Of a stretch of 64,000 nucleotides of DNA, positions 27,261 through 34,871 are shown in pieces (the stretch's first letter is position 1; each line of letters begins with the position of its first letter). Both the position numbers and the translations under genes were made by a program. The notes beneath the pieces are model-generated. The model worked only from the letters and a program-made list of their open reading frames with translations, made no database searches and was not told the origin of the DNA. The DNA comes from Gimesia benthica. Its GTDB lineage: Bacteria > Planctomycetota > Planctomycetia > Planctomycetales > Planctomycetaceae. The stretch is from NCBI RefSeq assembly GCF_009720525.1, contig NZ_CP043930.1, positions 6,336,001 through 6,400,000 of the forward strand. Direction: 5' to 3'.

Positions 27261-28125
27261 ACTCTTTCAGACAGGATTCACAACAGTCATCACGGCAGAT
27301 TTCACAGCGGGTCGAACAGTCGTGGCAAAATGAGAAACTACAGTCGGTACAGCTATTCGCACATTGCCGACACAAGCGGTTTTCGCAACTGGTGCAGTGA
27401 GTCTGCTCATCTGTGGTCACGACATCCGCACAATCACTGCATTCTGCACTGTGCCAGTCGCTGAGGGCGACATAGGGGCTTTCCGGGTTGTAGGTGTGCA
27501 ACAAGCGCGACACCAGCACGAAAAAGTCCAGCAGTCGCCCCTGTTCTAGGGAACTTTTAATAGGCACACGGGCGTCCCCTTCACAGACGATATCAGACTG
27601 CACATGCGGATGCGTGACAGCGTCATCGGTGATCGGTGACTGCGGATCTTGAGCAAATACCTGGTACTGAAAGGGAGCGTCTGAATTCAGGTCTGTAAAC
27701 TCCAGCCGTATCTCAAACGCTCCCAGATAAACGCCTTCCAGCACAATTGGCTCTGTCACTACCGAAATAGACTTGGTCTTGAGTTCGATGTCGTATTCAC
27801 CAAACTCCTCTTCCAGGGCCAGCAGGTCTTCGTAGATGGTGCTAGTCTCAGGAACAGGCTTATCATCAGCGGCAGACTCCAGCTCCTGCTGCAACGTCAC
27901 CAGTTGCCGCGACAGCTGAAACACCTCTCTGGTAAGTTCTCGCTCCAGCTTGGTGGCCGCACGAAACCAACCTCGTTCCTGAGCCTGCTGCCGCATGCGG
28001 ATCAACCGCAGACAGTTCATCCAGGCCGCTTCTGGCAGCCCGGTGTATGTATCACTGCCCAGTGAGCTGAGTTGTTGCTCAACGAGACTGGCCATCCGCC
28101 AGACCGTTTTCGGACTCTGATTCAT
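27109..28125 (-). CDS. E2-like (UBC-fold) domain fused to a Cys-rich RING/zinc-ribbon-like module
   Basis: The 338-residue protein has a helical N-terminus (1-110) and then a UBC-like region (about 115-225): [32 protein letters not shown], and [14 protein letters not shown] with Cys181 where E2 enzymes have HPNV..ICL. The helix [20 protein letters not shown] resembles the E2 C-terminal helix after the active site. Residues 229-310 hold about 20 Cys in CxxC pairs ([35 protein letters not shown]), as in RING or tandem treble-clef fingers. ATG 28125 follows AGGAG at nine bases. The E2 assignment is by pattern, not by search. Confidence 0.72.
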   Translation of the reverse strand: MNQSPKTVWRMASLVEQQLSSLGSDTYTGLPEAAWMNCLRLIRMRQQAQERGWFRAATKLERELTREVFQLSRQLVTLQQELESAADDKPVPETSTIYEDLLALEEEFGEYDIELKTKSISVVTEPIVLEGVYLGAFEIRLEFTDLNSDAPFQYQVFAQDPQSPITDDAVTHPHVQSDIVCEGDARVPIKSSLEQGRLLDFFVLVSRLLHTYNPESPYVALSDWHSAECSDCADVVTTDEQTHCTSCENRLCRQCANSCTDCSFSFCHDCSTRCEICRDDCCESCLKECGLCGSSCCSNCLDIEERCPICETQEDEETYEPDQETRSPETVPPSGDPL

Positions 28126-28150
28126 AGTCGTTCACTCCTGTTAATAGAAA

Positions 28151-28184
28151 ACAGGCTGCCGGGACGAAGATCCCGGCAGCCTGT
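28151..28184 (-). terminator. Hairpin between the Ubl gene and the E2-like gene
   Basis: A perfect 14-bp stem (ACAGGCTGCCGGGA and its complement) with a six-base loop is followed on the minus strand by TTTCTATT. It may attenuate transcription or mark an RNA processing site between modifier and enzyme genes. Confidence 0.7.
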
Positions 28185-28214
28185 CAGAGACAATATAATT
28201 CACTTCAACAAAGG

Positions 28215-28439
28215 CTAGCTGTTCGCACCTTCGATTTTTGTCGGAGTGATCGAAATCCGGTCCCCGTCCTGAAATGTCTGATCGGGAGGGCACGGTTGGC
28301 GATTGACCCGGATCAGGTAATCCGAGGCGTTCGCACTCGCCATGCGTTGTTCGAACAATTGAGAGACCGTGGTCCCCGTGGCGACTTCGATGTAGTCCGC
28401 GAATCCGCCACCATCGTTGTTAATCAATAAAACTTTCAT
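28215..28439 (-). CDS. Small ubiquitin-like / ThiS-MoaD-like beta-grasp protein
   Basis: The 74-residue protein ([19 protein letters not shown]...) has the length and pattern of a beta-grasp modifier: an N-terminal hairpin, a helix ([20 protein letters not shown]), then LIRVNRQPC and [20 protein letters not shown], the typical 'L.DGD.I.I.P.K.EGA' end. The C-terminus is EGANS, not GG. If processed after the single Gly by the JAMM peptidase it would end in Gly; this is an inference. It overlaps the upstream gene by four bases (ATGA). Confidence 0.82.
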   Translation of the reverse strand: MKVLLINNDGGGFADYIEVATGTTVSQLFEQRMASANASDYLIRVNRQPCPPDQTFQDGDRISITPTKIEGANS

Positions 28440-28648
28440 AGCATTCCTTTCTGGAATTGATTTGGAGATGTATTAAAAAGAAGTAATGCTTTAACCAAGC
28501 GACTTTCGTTTGCGACGCCTTTTTCGACGTTGACTTTTAACGGCGCGTCGTCCCCGTTGCCGCCCGCTACGGAGCAACTGAAATCGATTTGAGTGGAAGG
28601 GAGCATCTGCCTGACTGAGACAGTGAAATCCCTTGAGATCGGAATCAC
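28436..28648 (-). CDS. Hypothetical protein in the Ubl operon, 70 aa
   Basis: I do not recognise this family. The 70-residue product ([20 protein letters not shown]) is predicted to be mainly beta-stranded with a C-terminal helix ([14 protein letters not shown]). Both ends overlap neighbours by four bases (ATGA), so it is translationally coupled to the 71-aa gene before it and to the ubiquitin-like gene after it. The tight coupling suggests a functional link to the conjugation system. Confidence 0.65.
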   Translation of the reverse strand: MIPISRDFTVSVRQMLPSTQIDFSCSVAGGNGDDAPLKVNVEKGVANESRLVKALLLFNTSPNQFQKGML

Positions 28649-28860
28649 ACCATTGAAGGAACATGATTCAATCCTTCTGTCTGCGGGCTCATTCGCTGGT
28701 TGTCCAGTTCGTCCCAGTCGATCACCAGCGGTCCCGACGTGTCCGAATCCGGATCAACGGTTTCCTGGGGTTCCGCTAATAAAAAGCCCAGGCGTTTGAC
28801 GGTGGCGATTGTCTCGCCGGTGGCCAGGGCGACAGCCCGATTCAAGTCTGTCTGTTTCAT
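28645..28860 (-). CDS. Hypothetical protein in the Ubl operon, 71 aa
   Basis: The 71-residue product starts MKQTDLNRAVALATGETIAT with VKRLGFLLAEP, a pattern like an N-terminal helix-turn-helix of small nucleic-acid-binding proteins. The rest is acidic (VDPDSDTSGPLVIDWDELDN). An AAGGAA motif lies just before the ATG. No family name can be assigned. It is the first gene after the terminator at 28891-28934 and is coupled to the next two genes. Confidence 0.62.
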   Translation of the reverse strand: MKQTDLNRAVALATGETIATVKRLGFLLAEPQETVDPDSDTSGPLVIDWDELDNQRMSPQTEGLNHVPSMV

Positions 28861-28890
28861 CTAAAGTTTCCTTTAATACAAGGGTTCAAT

Positions 28891-28934
28891 AAAAAAGCCC
28901 CGGCCCTGCAGAGACAATTCTGCAAGACCGGGGC
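28891..28934 (-). terminator. Intrinsic terminator within the cluster
   Basis: A bulged stem (GCCCCGG/CCGGGGC and TGCAGA/TCTGCA) is followed on the minus strand by six T residues. It separates the 81-aa gene from the Ubl sub-operon. Confidence 0.8.
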
Positions 28935-28956
28935 CTGTTGTGGGTACATTCCATTC

Positions 28957-29202
28957 TCAGTGGTCGGAAGAAAGCCAGTGCAGTTCCAGCCAGTCGATTT
29001 CTGACTGCAGGGCCGCACTCCGCTGTGCGAACGGCCCCAACCGCGGACCCCGTACGGGGGACAGATCCACGATCCATTGACCAGCCGCATTCGGTTCAAC
29101 AAACGAACCACGTGTGATACGCAGTCGACCGATGACGGTCAGATCAATGGCTTCCGCGTAAATACAGCGGACTTGCCCTTCAGCTGTGATGATGAGTTGC
29201 AT
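28957..29202 (-). CDS. Hypothetical protein, 81 aa
   Basis: The product (MQLIITAEGQVRCIYAEAID) contains LRITRGSFVEPNAAGQWIVD, LSPVRGPRLGPFAQRSAALQ and ends EIDWLELHWLSSDH. I recall similar unnamed proteins in planctomycetes but know no function. A GGAGG-type site lies before the ATG (complement of CCTCC near 29210). It sits nine bases after the stop of the 311-aa gene and is followed by a terminator. Confidence 0.65.
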   Translation of the reverse strand: MQLIITAEGQVRCIYAEAIDLTVIGRLRITRGSFVEPNAAGQWIVDLSPVRGPRLGPFAQRSAALQSEIDWLELHWLSSDH

Positions 29203-29211
29203 GTGACCTCC

Positions 29212-30147
29212 TCACTTCGGAGTCCGTATGATCTGACGCCGCGGCCGGTCAACCAGCAGACCATCCAGGGCAGCCTGGACGCCCGACAGATCGGAGGCGA
29301 CCTGTTGCCGGAGGGCGTCCCGCTTTCTCAACTCCTGGGGTTGAATTCCCTCCACAATGTTCTGACACTGAGAGACCAGGGCATCCAGTTGCTCGTTGGA
29401 CCGCACATTCAACGACCGGAAACGTTCAAAGAACTCGTGCAAGTTGCCGATGGCAGAATCCCGGAAGACCTTGGGACGGCCATCGGCCTGTCCACTCAGG
29501 CGATCTGTCAGATGCGACACCAGTTTCGACAACTCATCCAGAAAAGCGTCTTCCGCCAACCGGACCGCCTCCTCGAATCGCGACTGCACGCGCTGGCACT
29601 CTTGTTCGTAGAGTTCGGGATTGAGCTGTCTGAGATAATTCGGCGGTTCGATACTGGGGAATTCCCAGGTCACTTCGAATAGCCCGACCAGCGTTGTGGG
29701 GTAATCATCGTCATTGAACAGACTTCCCAGTCGCTCCCGGGCCGCCGCCTTCAGGGACAGGTATTGTTCATCCAGTTCCGCAACCGCTTCAGCCAGTTCT
29801 TCCGTAAACCGATGCATCTGCTCCTGGAAGGTGTTCAGAGCATCCTGCCGCAATAAGCGGATTCCCGGTTCCGGAAAAGGCAGGCTGACCGAGGTCCAGT
29901 ATTTCCGCACCTGGTTACGAACCGCACTCACGGCTCGAAAACGGGGATGTCCCGTATCCAGCAGCTTTTTACCGGCACTCAGGAACTCCCCTTCCGCCCC
30001 AAACGATTCGGCGGCCTGGGCCTTCTGGTCACGTGTGAGCGACTTCCGGGTACCGAACCATTCAAAACTGACCCGCGTGGCACACATCGTCGCCCTGAGA
30101 CGGTCGATGGGATCGTGGTGAGTTTCCACTTCTTCTATCGTAGCCAT
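29212..30147 (-). CDS. Hypothetical helical protein in the AAA/Ubl cluster, about 311 aa
   Basis: I place the start at ATG 30147 (MATIEEVETHHDPIDRLRAT), preceded by AAGGAG; an earlier in-frame ATG would overlap the AAA gene by 128 bases. The product is almost entirely helical and charged (FQEQMHRFTEELAEAVAELD, QSRFEEAVRLAEDAFLDELS). It ends with a coiled-coil-like RKRDALRQQVASDLSGVQAA. No catalytic motif is visible. It directly follows the Ycf46-like ATPase and may be its substrate or adaptor; that is speculation. Confidence 0.65.
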   Translation of the reverse strand: MATIEEVETHHDPIDRLRATMCATRVSFEWFGTRKSLTRDQKAQAAESFGAEGEFLSAGKKLLDTGHPRFRAVSAVRNQVRKYWTSVSLPFPEPGIRLLRQDALNTFQEQMHRFTEELAEAVAELDEQYLSLKAAARERLGSLFNDDDYPTTLVGLFEVTWEFPSIEPPNYLRQLNPELYEQECQRVQSRFEEAVRLAEDAFLDELSKLVSHLTDRLSGQADGRPKVFRDSAIGNLHEFFERFRSLNVRSNEQLDALVSQCQNIVEGIQPQELRKRDALRQQVASDLSGVQAALDGLLVDRPRRQIIRTPK

Positions 30148-30178
30148 AGTCGTCGTTTCTCCTTGATTAAAGTCAGGT

Positions 30179-31675
30179 TTAGTTTCTGCGGGGATCACGG
30201 GAGAGTTTGCGCTGCGTTCGGCTTTCCGACCGCTCTCCATGAACAAAGACGCCTGGCTGCTCTGCAGACAGGCAACGGTTGCTGGCCCAACGTCTGAGTC
30301 GAGCAACTGATTCTGCGGCTGTGACGGCCACAGGGACCACGTTTTCCGCGGCCTGGGTTAACGGGACATCCAGCAGGGCCGCCAGACGGCAGCAGGCCCG
30401 GATTTCCGAACCGGTCCAGTGCCGGTCTTCAGGAAGCTGCTGGTCTTCCGTAAGCCCATACTGTTCGCGGTAGATGTTCCAGATCACCTGCTTCTGTGAA
30501 TCTCCGGGCAGATCCAGAAAGAAGAGACCGTCAAAGCGTTCGGCACGGATCAGCTCGGGAGGAAGTTTTGAAATGTCGTTGGCAGTACAGACCACGAACA
30601 CGTCTGAAGTATGGTCGTTCAGCCAGCTTAAAAGTGTCCCCAGCATGCGTGTGGAAACACCACTGTCAGACTGTCCGGATGAGGCCGCTCCGCTCAGACC
30701 CTTTTCGATTTCATCGATAAACAGGACGGCTGGCTGCATCGCATCAACGATCCGGAGCGCCCGTCTTGTTCGCTCCTCGGTCTGGCCGACTAGAGAACCC
30801 ATCAGGGCTCCCACGTCGAGTGTCAGTGTGGCCCGTCCGGTCTCCCTGCCCAGAGCTTTGGCGAAGGCACTTTTGCCGGTCCCGGGAACTCCCAACAGTA
30901 GCACGCCCCGTGGACGCACATGGGTTGATTCCTGTGATCTGGGACGCAGCGCACGCCGGCAAAAGGCCTTGAGTGATTTCAGGCCGCCCAGGTCATCAAA
31001 TGACTCTGAGCCGCTGTGGAGCGTTAGCAGACCGCTTTTTAGCAGCGTCTGAGCCTTCAGCTCCAGCACGACGGAGACGTCGATGCGTCCGTGTCGTACC
31101 AGGGAGAGGCTGAAAGCACCCTCTGCCTCGTAGCGGGTCAGGCCGCAGGCAGCGTCCAGAACACGCTCCAGTTCCGTTCCTTCCGGTAGTTCGCCGGGTT
31201 CCGTGGCAATGCTGCGAGCGATCTCCTCCAGCTGGCTCCGGTCGGGGAGATCGTGTTCCAGACAGACGAACAGCTTTTCCAGTTCCGGGGGAATCTGGAT
31301 CAGACTGGATAGAATGATCACAAAGGTTCGGGTTTGCTTTCCCAGACCGATCTGTTGCGTCAGTGCCTGGATGATTTCGGGAGAGTTAATAAAGCGGTGG
31401 AAATTCTTGAGGACGAGCAGCGTGGGCCGATCTGAATCGGCCTGGCTGTTGAGGCTGTGTATGGCTGCCAGGGGATCAGGGTACGACGCATCACTCTCTT
31501 CAATGGCTTGCGTTCCCTGTAGCCCCCGGTCAATATCCCAAGAGAGCAAGCCCCAGTCTTCACTGTGGCAGAGCCGGGTAATTTCCAACAACGCCTCGTC
31601 ATGTTCGTGGCTCTGAATCCAGATCCCGGTAAAGCAGGCGCGTACGTTCTCCGCCAGTCGTTCGGTTAGTAACAT
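30179..31675 (-). CDS. AAA+ ATPase, Ycf46-like
   Basis: The 498-residue protein matches the layout of the plastid/cyanobacterial Ycf46 family. Residues about 10-220 are a degenerate N-terminal ATPase-like region (LLSWDIDRGLQG, PTLLVLKNFHRFINSPEIIQ), and about 225-450 an active AAA+ module. Walker A is GVPGTGKS (262-269), Walker B LFIDEIEK (318-325), with VFVVCTANDISKLPPELIRA (sensor 1 and arginine-finger region). It ends with an Arg-rich tail. Ycf46 is linked in cyanobacteria to CO2/light acclimation, but its role in planctomycetes is unknown. AGAGGA precedes the ATG. Confidence 0.85.
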   Translation of the reverse strand: MLLTERLAENVRACFTGIWIQSHEHDEALLEITRLCHSEDWGLLSWDIDRGLQGTQAIEESDASYPDPLAAIHSLNSQADSDRPTLLVLKNFHRFINSPEIIQALTQQIGLGKQTRTFVIILSSLIQIPPELEKLFVCLEHDLPDRSQLEEIARSIATEPGELPEGTELERVLDAACGLTRYEAEGAFSLSLVRHGRIDVSVVLELKAQTLLKSGLLTLHSGSESFDDLGGLKSLKAFCRRALRPRSQESTHVRPRGVLLLGVPGTGKSAFAKALGRETGRATLTLDVGALMGSLVGQTEERTRRALRIVDAMQPAVLFIDEIEKGLSGAASSGQSDSGVSTRMLGTLLSWLNDHTSDVFVVCTANDISKLPPELIRAERFDGLFFLDLPGDSQKQVIWNIYREQYGLTEDQQLPEDRHWTGSEIRACCRLAALLDVPLTQAAENVVPVAVTAAESVARLRRWASNRCLSAEQPGVFVHGERSESRTQRKLSRDPRRN

Positions 31676-31719
31676 AAGTGTTCCTCTTAGGTTGAAAGAA
31701 ATAGGTGTGTGAAGTGTGC

Positions 31720-32325
31720 TTAAGCGGTCTCAGCCAGTTGACGGATCGTCTCCAGCCAGGAGATGATTTCTCCGTCCGGATCACGTTCCTGCAGCAGGGG
31801 GACCGTCATCTCCTCAACGGCACTGGTGTTGAGCCAGTGCTTGGCCCGATTCGTTAGTCGCACCTGAGCACGACGAGTGAGCCGTTGCCAGGCGGATTTT
31901 CCATGACTGCTCTCAAAAACTTGTTGTGCTGCCAGAGTTGCCACACAAGCATGGTCATCGAATTCCAGTGGGACATCAGTGATAACCTGAATCGAGTGGG
32001 GATGCAGATAGTTCTCCAGACTCCGTTTCTGCGTCAACATGCCGCGGCAACGAGAGCGTTGGTTGATCCTGTCGACGGTCTCCAGACGTTGTTCCGTAAC
32101 CGGTGACTGCTCGCGATCGTACAAATGAAACTCTGGCAGATTGAGTGGTGACAGTCGTCTAATCCAAGCTTGAGGATGTCCACTGATCGGCAGGAAGATA
32201 AGTTCTCTATTACGTTCCATTGCGGCCAGATCAGGCAGTGCGGGATGCGCAGAATGGAGGAGTGCCGAGATGCGCCTCAGGAACTTGATGTCGTGTGTCC
32301 CTTCGACGACCACCAACACACGCAC
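31720..32325 (-). CDS. TOPRIM-like domain protein
   Basis: The 201-residue product begins VRVLVVVEGTHDIKFLRRIS, the conserved Glu strand of TOPRIM domains. It continues with ELIFLPISGH and LPEFHLYDREQSPVTEQRLE, which resembles the second acidic motif (D.D/D.E). OLD-type nucleases and primases use this fold for metal-dependent nucleotidyl transfer. It starts with GTG 32325. The frame is open further upstream without a standard start codon. It lies between the DUF2997 gene and the AAA+ gene. Confidence 0.65.
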   Translation of the reverse strand: MRVLVVVEGTHDIKFLRRISALLHSAHPALPDLAAMERNRELIFLPISGHPQAWIRRLSPLNLPEFHLYDREQSPVTEQRLETVDRINQRSRCRGMLTQKRSLENYLHPHSIQVITDVPLEFDDHACVATLAAQQVFESSHGKSAWQRLTRRAQVRLTNRAKHWLNTSAVEEMTVPLLQERDPDGEIISWLETIRQLAETA

Positions 32326-32384
32326 CCGTGAGGGGGCTCCGTCAATTCGTTCAGGTAATTCCTGTATGTGTTGTGAATTGAAAG

Positions 32385-32579
32385 CTAATTCTCCTGTTTG
32401 AGTTGGTTGGGTTGGTGTTGAATGGATTGGTGGTATTCGGCAGTCAGCTGTTCCGAGGAGACTTTTCCCAAAGCTCCTTCCAGAAACCGACTGGCATCCC
32501 TACAATGGGAACCGGTAAAGCCGCGGGTTTCGATCCGGGACTGACCGTCGGTTGAAATGATGATTTCAATGGTTTTCAC
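32385..32579 (-). CDS. DUF2997-family small protein
   Basis: The 64-residue product starts at GTG 32579 (MKTIEIIISTDGQSRIETRG), continuing FTGSHCRDASRFLEGALGKV. This is the signature of DUF2997 proteins, which are found beside DUF1257/Ycf35 genes in cyanobacteria and planctomycetes. The GTG overlaps the DUF1257 stop (GTGA), so the two are translationally coupled. The Cys-containing GSHC motif could be a ligand. The function of the family is not known to me. Confidence 0.8.
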   Translation of the reverse strand: MKTIEIIISTDGQSRIETRGFTGSHCRDASRFLEGALGKVSSEQLTAEYHQSIQHQPNQLKQEN

Positions 32580-32944
32580 TGGCCCTCTCCGATCTGAATA
32601 GTGAGTTTGATGGAACCGTCGCTGAGCCGGTTTTCCAGGACGGAATGTCCCTTGCGGCGCGCTTCCAGACGACATTTTTCCACGCAGTAGGATTGCAACA
32701 GACGATTGAGGTGAGTCGGCTGACCCCAGCGGCCTTCAAAGTTGTCGTAGCGGACCTGGCCCTGTTCGACGTCAAAGACGACAGGATACCGCCAGTCAGG
32801 GAGACGGACCGCGTAGCCAGAGACTTCCCCGCTGAACAGCGTAACGCTTTCGTGAACGGGTTCGCCCAGATTGAGTCGACGGCAGGCCAGGCTCAGTGCT
32901 TCCGCGTCGCGGACCTCTGTCTGGATCGTGACAATATGTGACAT
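32576..32944 (-). CDS. DUF1257 (Ycf35-like) protein
   Basis: The 122-residue protein begins MSHIVTIQTEVRDAEALSLA, followed by CRRLNLGEP, YAVRLPDWRYPVVFDVEQGQ, DNFEGRWGQPTHLNRLLQSY and LSDGSIKLTIQIG. This is the conserved layout of DUF1257, the family of plastid Ycf35. It is coupled to DUF2997 by a four-base overlap and precedes the AAA+ Ycf46-like gene. Pairing of Ycf35- and Ycf46-like genes suggests one pathway, whose chemistry is unknown. Confidence 0.85.
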   Translation of the reverse strand: MSHIVTIQTEVRDAEALSLACRRLNLGEPVHESVTLFSGEVSGYAVRLPDWRYPVVFDVEQGQVRYDNFEGRWGQPTHLNRLLQSYCVEKCRLEARRKGHSVLENRLSDGSIKLTIQIGEGQ

Positions 32945-32945
32945 A

Positions 32946-33518
32946 TCATGTGCTCCTTTCTGTGGGATCTTCAGGATCGGGGGGCTGCGGGCAATCCGTT
33001 AACCGTGGGTTGTTCGGATTTGTATTTGCAGGTGGCATCAGCCACGGTTCTTCTGAGACCAGGTCATCTAGCAGTAGCTCTGTCATTTGCTGATCGTTAG
33101 CGGGTTCTATTTTCTGCCTGAGCAGTAACCAGCAGATGAATAAGGGCAGCAGGCTGACAACAACCATGGCCACCCTGGTGATCGCCGCCGCAATGATCGG
33201 GTCACGATTTCTGCTGTCAGCAATTTCACGGCGTTCCGCTTCCAGCTGGTCCCGCTGGTATCCGATCTCGTTTCGCTCGGTCTGCATCTCACGCTGCAGC
33301 GAGACCAGCTCCTGCCGGGATCTGGCGTCTGCTTCCACCAGTTTCCGTGAACCGGAGGCAACTTCCTGCTGGAGTTCCGTCATCCGTTGGTTCTGCTCAG
33401 CCTGGCGCTCCAGCTGCCGTGTGGCCAGTTCGGCCACACGGCTGTTTTCGTCGGAACTACATCCGGCTCCGGTCAGCAGGATCAGTGTTAGTGTGATTGG
33501 TAGAGTCGGTTTTTCCAT
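32946..33518 (-). CDS. Coiled-coil lipoprotein with a membrane segment
   Basis: The 190-residue product has a lipoprotein signal (MEKPTLPITLTLILLTGAGC, Cys20 in the lipobox TGAGC). A long charged coiled coil follows (about 30-105: LATRQLERQAEQNQRMTELQ, LEAERREIAD), then a transmembrane helix (ITRVAMVVVSLLPLFICWLL) and a Pro-rich tail. It lies one base before the DUF1257 start. It could anchor part of the cluster's machinery in the membrane, but no function is established. Confidence 0.72.
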   Translation of the reverse strand: MEKPTLPITLTLILLTGAGCSSDENSRVAELATRQLERQAEQNQRMTELQQEVASGSRKLVEADARSRQELVSLQREMQTERNEIGYQRDQLEAERREIADSRNRDPIIAAAITRVAMVVVSLLPLFICWLLLRQKIEPANDQQMTELLLDDLVSEEPWLMPPANTNPNNPRLTDCPQPPDPEDPTERST

Positions 33519-33648
33519 GTGCCCTCCAGCGTTGAATCAGGTGTCTGAGAATTCCCTGCAGCGCCAGCCGCAACCGCCGTTCCTTGATGAATGAGACGAC
33601 AGTCAGCAACAGGGCGACAGAGACGAACGTTAAAACCATGTATTCCAA
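33457..33648 (-). CDS. Small membrane protein at head of the cluster
   Basis: A single hydrophobic segment (MVLTFVSVALLLTVVSFIKE) is followed by a basic tail (RLRLALQGILRHLIQRWRAH). TTG 33648 sits six bases after AAGGAG and so is preferred over ATG 33639. The end overlaps the lipoprotein start by 62 bases, and the two are probably coupled. It is the first gene after the bidirectional terminator at 33683-33719. No function is known. Confidence 0.55.
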   Translation of the reverse strand: MEYMVLTFVSVALLLTVVSFIKERRLRLALQGILRHLIQRWRAHGKTDSTNHTNTDPADRSRM

Positions 33649-33682
33649 GCAAGGCTCCTTTCTATTGGGGATGTGTAAAAAC

Positions 33683-33719
33683 AAAACGCCCCGCATTCCT
33701 GTGCCATGCGGGGCGTTTT
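33683..33719. terminator. Bidirectional intrinsic terminator
   Basis: A perfect 14-bp stem (AAAACGCCCCGCAT and its complement) with a nine-base loop, with A/T runs on both sides. It lies upstream of the conjugation-cluster operon, insulating it from the mobile genes to the right. Confidence 0.85.
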
Positions 33720-33998
33720 TACTGACGACGAATTTGTTTTGGAGATCGACTACCATCGTACAATAGGTAATCTATCCCCTATGTATTGAACTAAACCGCT
33801 TCGCGGTAGGCCTGGGATCGGCAACTGTGATTGATCCTTCCGCTGAGGGCTCGTCCCCCCGGACCGTAAAGCACACGTAGGTACCCAGGTCCGTCTGTAC
33901 GGCCTGTTCCGAATATTCCGATTTGCGCTTACGCCATTTGTGAGGCATAGTTTCAGTACCTTCCCGGTCTCTGAAATCTCTGTTTCACGAAAGGTCCA
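33720..33998. other. Probable left end of the IS91-type element
   Basis: GC content rises sharply at about 33800, and a short hairpin (CCGCTTCGCGG) occurs at about 33797. No gene is supported. The exact IS91 terminus could not be fixed. Confidence 0.4.
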
Positions 33999-34871
33999 GT
34001 GATGACTCCACTGCGGCAGCGCATGATCGAGGACATGGAACTGCGGAACCTGTCCCCGAAAACGATCAAGCTTTACGTCAACAACGTGTCCCGCTTTGCC
34101 CGGCACTTCGGTAAAAGCCCGGAAGTCCTGGGACCGGAGGCCATCCGGACTTACCTGCTGTATCTGGTCCAGGACCGGCAAGTCGCCTGGGGAACCTACA
34201 ATCAGGCACTGGCGGCACTGCGGTTTCTGTATCGGAATACACTTCAGCGCGGCGAGATCGTGCAGGACATTCGCTGCCCCCGGCCCGAACGGCATTTACC
34301 GGAAGTGCTGAGTTTTGACGAGGTGTGCCGCTTCTTTCAGGCGGTGCACTCCTTCAAGCACCGCACCATCCTGATGACGGCCTACGCGTCGGGATTGCGG
34401 ATTTCCGAGGCAGTGCGTTTGCGGGTGTGCGACATCGACAGCCAGAGGATGGTGATCCGCATCGTGCAGGGCAAGGGAAACAAAGATCGCTATACACTGC
34501 TCTCACCCCTGTTGCTGCAAACGCTGCGGCACTACTGGTGGGCCGCCCGTCCGGCCGACTGGCTGTTTCTCGGTCCTTCACGGATCAAGCCGATCGCCGT
34601 GGGATCGGTGCAACGAGTCTGCCGGGACGCCTGTAGTGAGGCCGGCCTGGACAAAGCCGTCACGCCGCACATGCTGCGTCACAGTTTCGCCACGCATCTA
34701 CTCGAAGCCGGCACGGAACTGCGGGTCATCCAGGAACTCCTGGGCCATGCCAGCCTGCGGACCACCTCGATCTACACGCACGTTTCCAAGCACCTGATCG
34801 GCGGCACCCGCAGTCCCCTGGAACTGCTCCATGAGCAAGACCAGCCAGACACGCCACAGGAGGACTCATGA
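33999..34871 (+). CDS. Tyrosine recombinase associated with IS91-type transposase
   Basis: The 290-residue protein has the phage-integrase layout: an N-terminal SAM-like core-binding domain (MIEDMELRNLSPKTIKLYVN) and a catalytic domain with SGLRISEAVRL (Arg), QGKGNKDRYTLL (Lys), VTPHMLRHSFATHLLEAG (HxxR), LLGHASLRTTSIYTHVSK (His and nucleophile Tyr). All catalytic residues are present. The stop overlaps the transposase start by four bases (ATGA). Such recombinase-HUH transposase pairs are known in IS91-like elements. The DNA is markedly GC-richer than the host flanks. Confidence 0.88.
   Translation: MMTPLRQRMIEDMELRNLSPKTIKLYVNNVSRFARHFGKSPEVLGPEAIRTYLLYLVQDRQVAWGTYNQALAALRFLYRNTLQRGEIVQDIRCPRPERHLPEVLSFDEVCRFFQAVHSFKHRTILMTAYASGLRISEAVRLRVCDIDSQRMVIRIVQGKGNKDRYTLLSPLLLQTLRHYWWAARPADWLFLGPSRIKPIAVGSVQRVCRDACSEAGLDKAVTPHMLRHSFATHLLEAGTELRVIQELLGHASLRTTSIYTHVSKHLIGGTRSPLELLHEQDQPDTPQEDS

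Noticed and set aside
33750..34295. 181-codon minus-strand frame across the start of the IS91-type recombinase
   Set aside because: It overlaps a clear catalytic recombinase on the other strand, has no recognised domain and is typical of GC-rich shadow frames.
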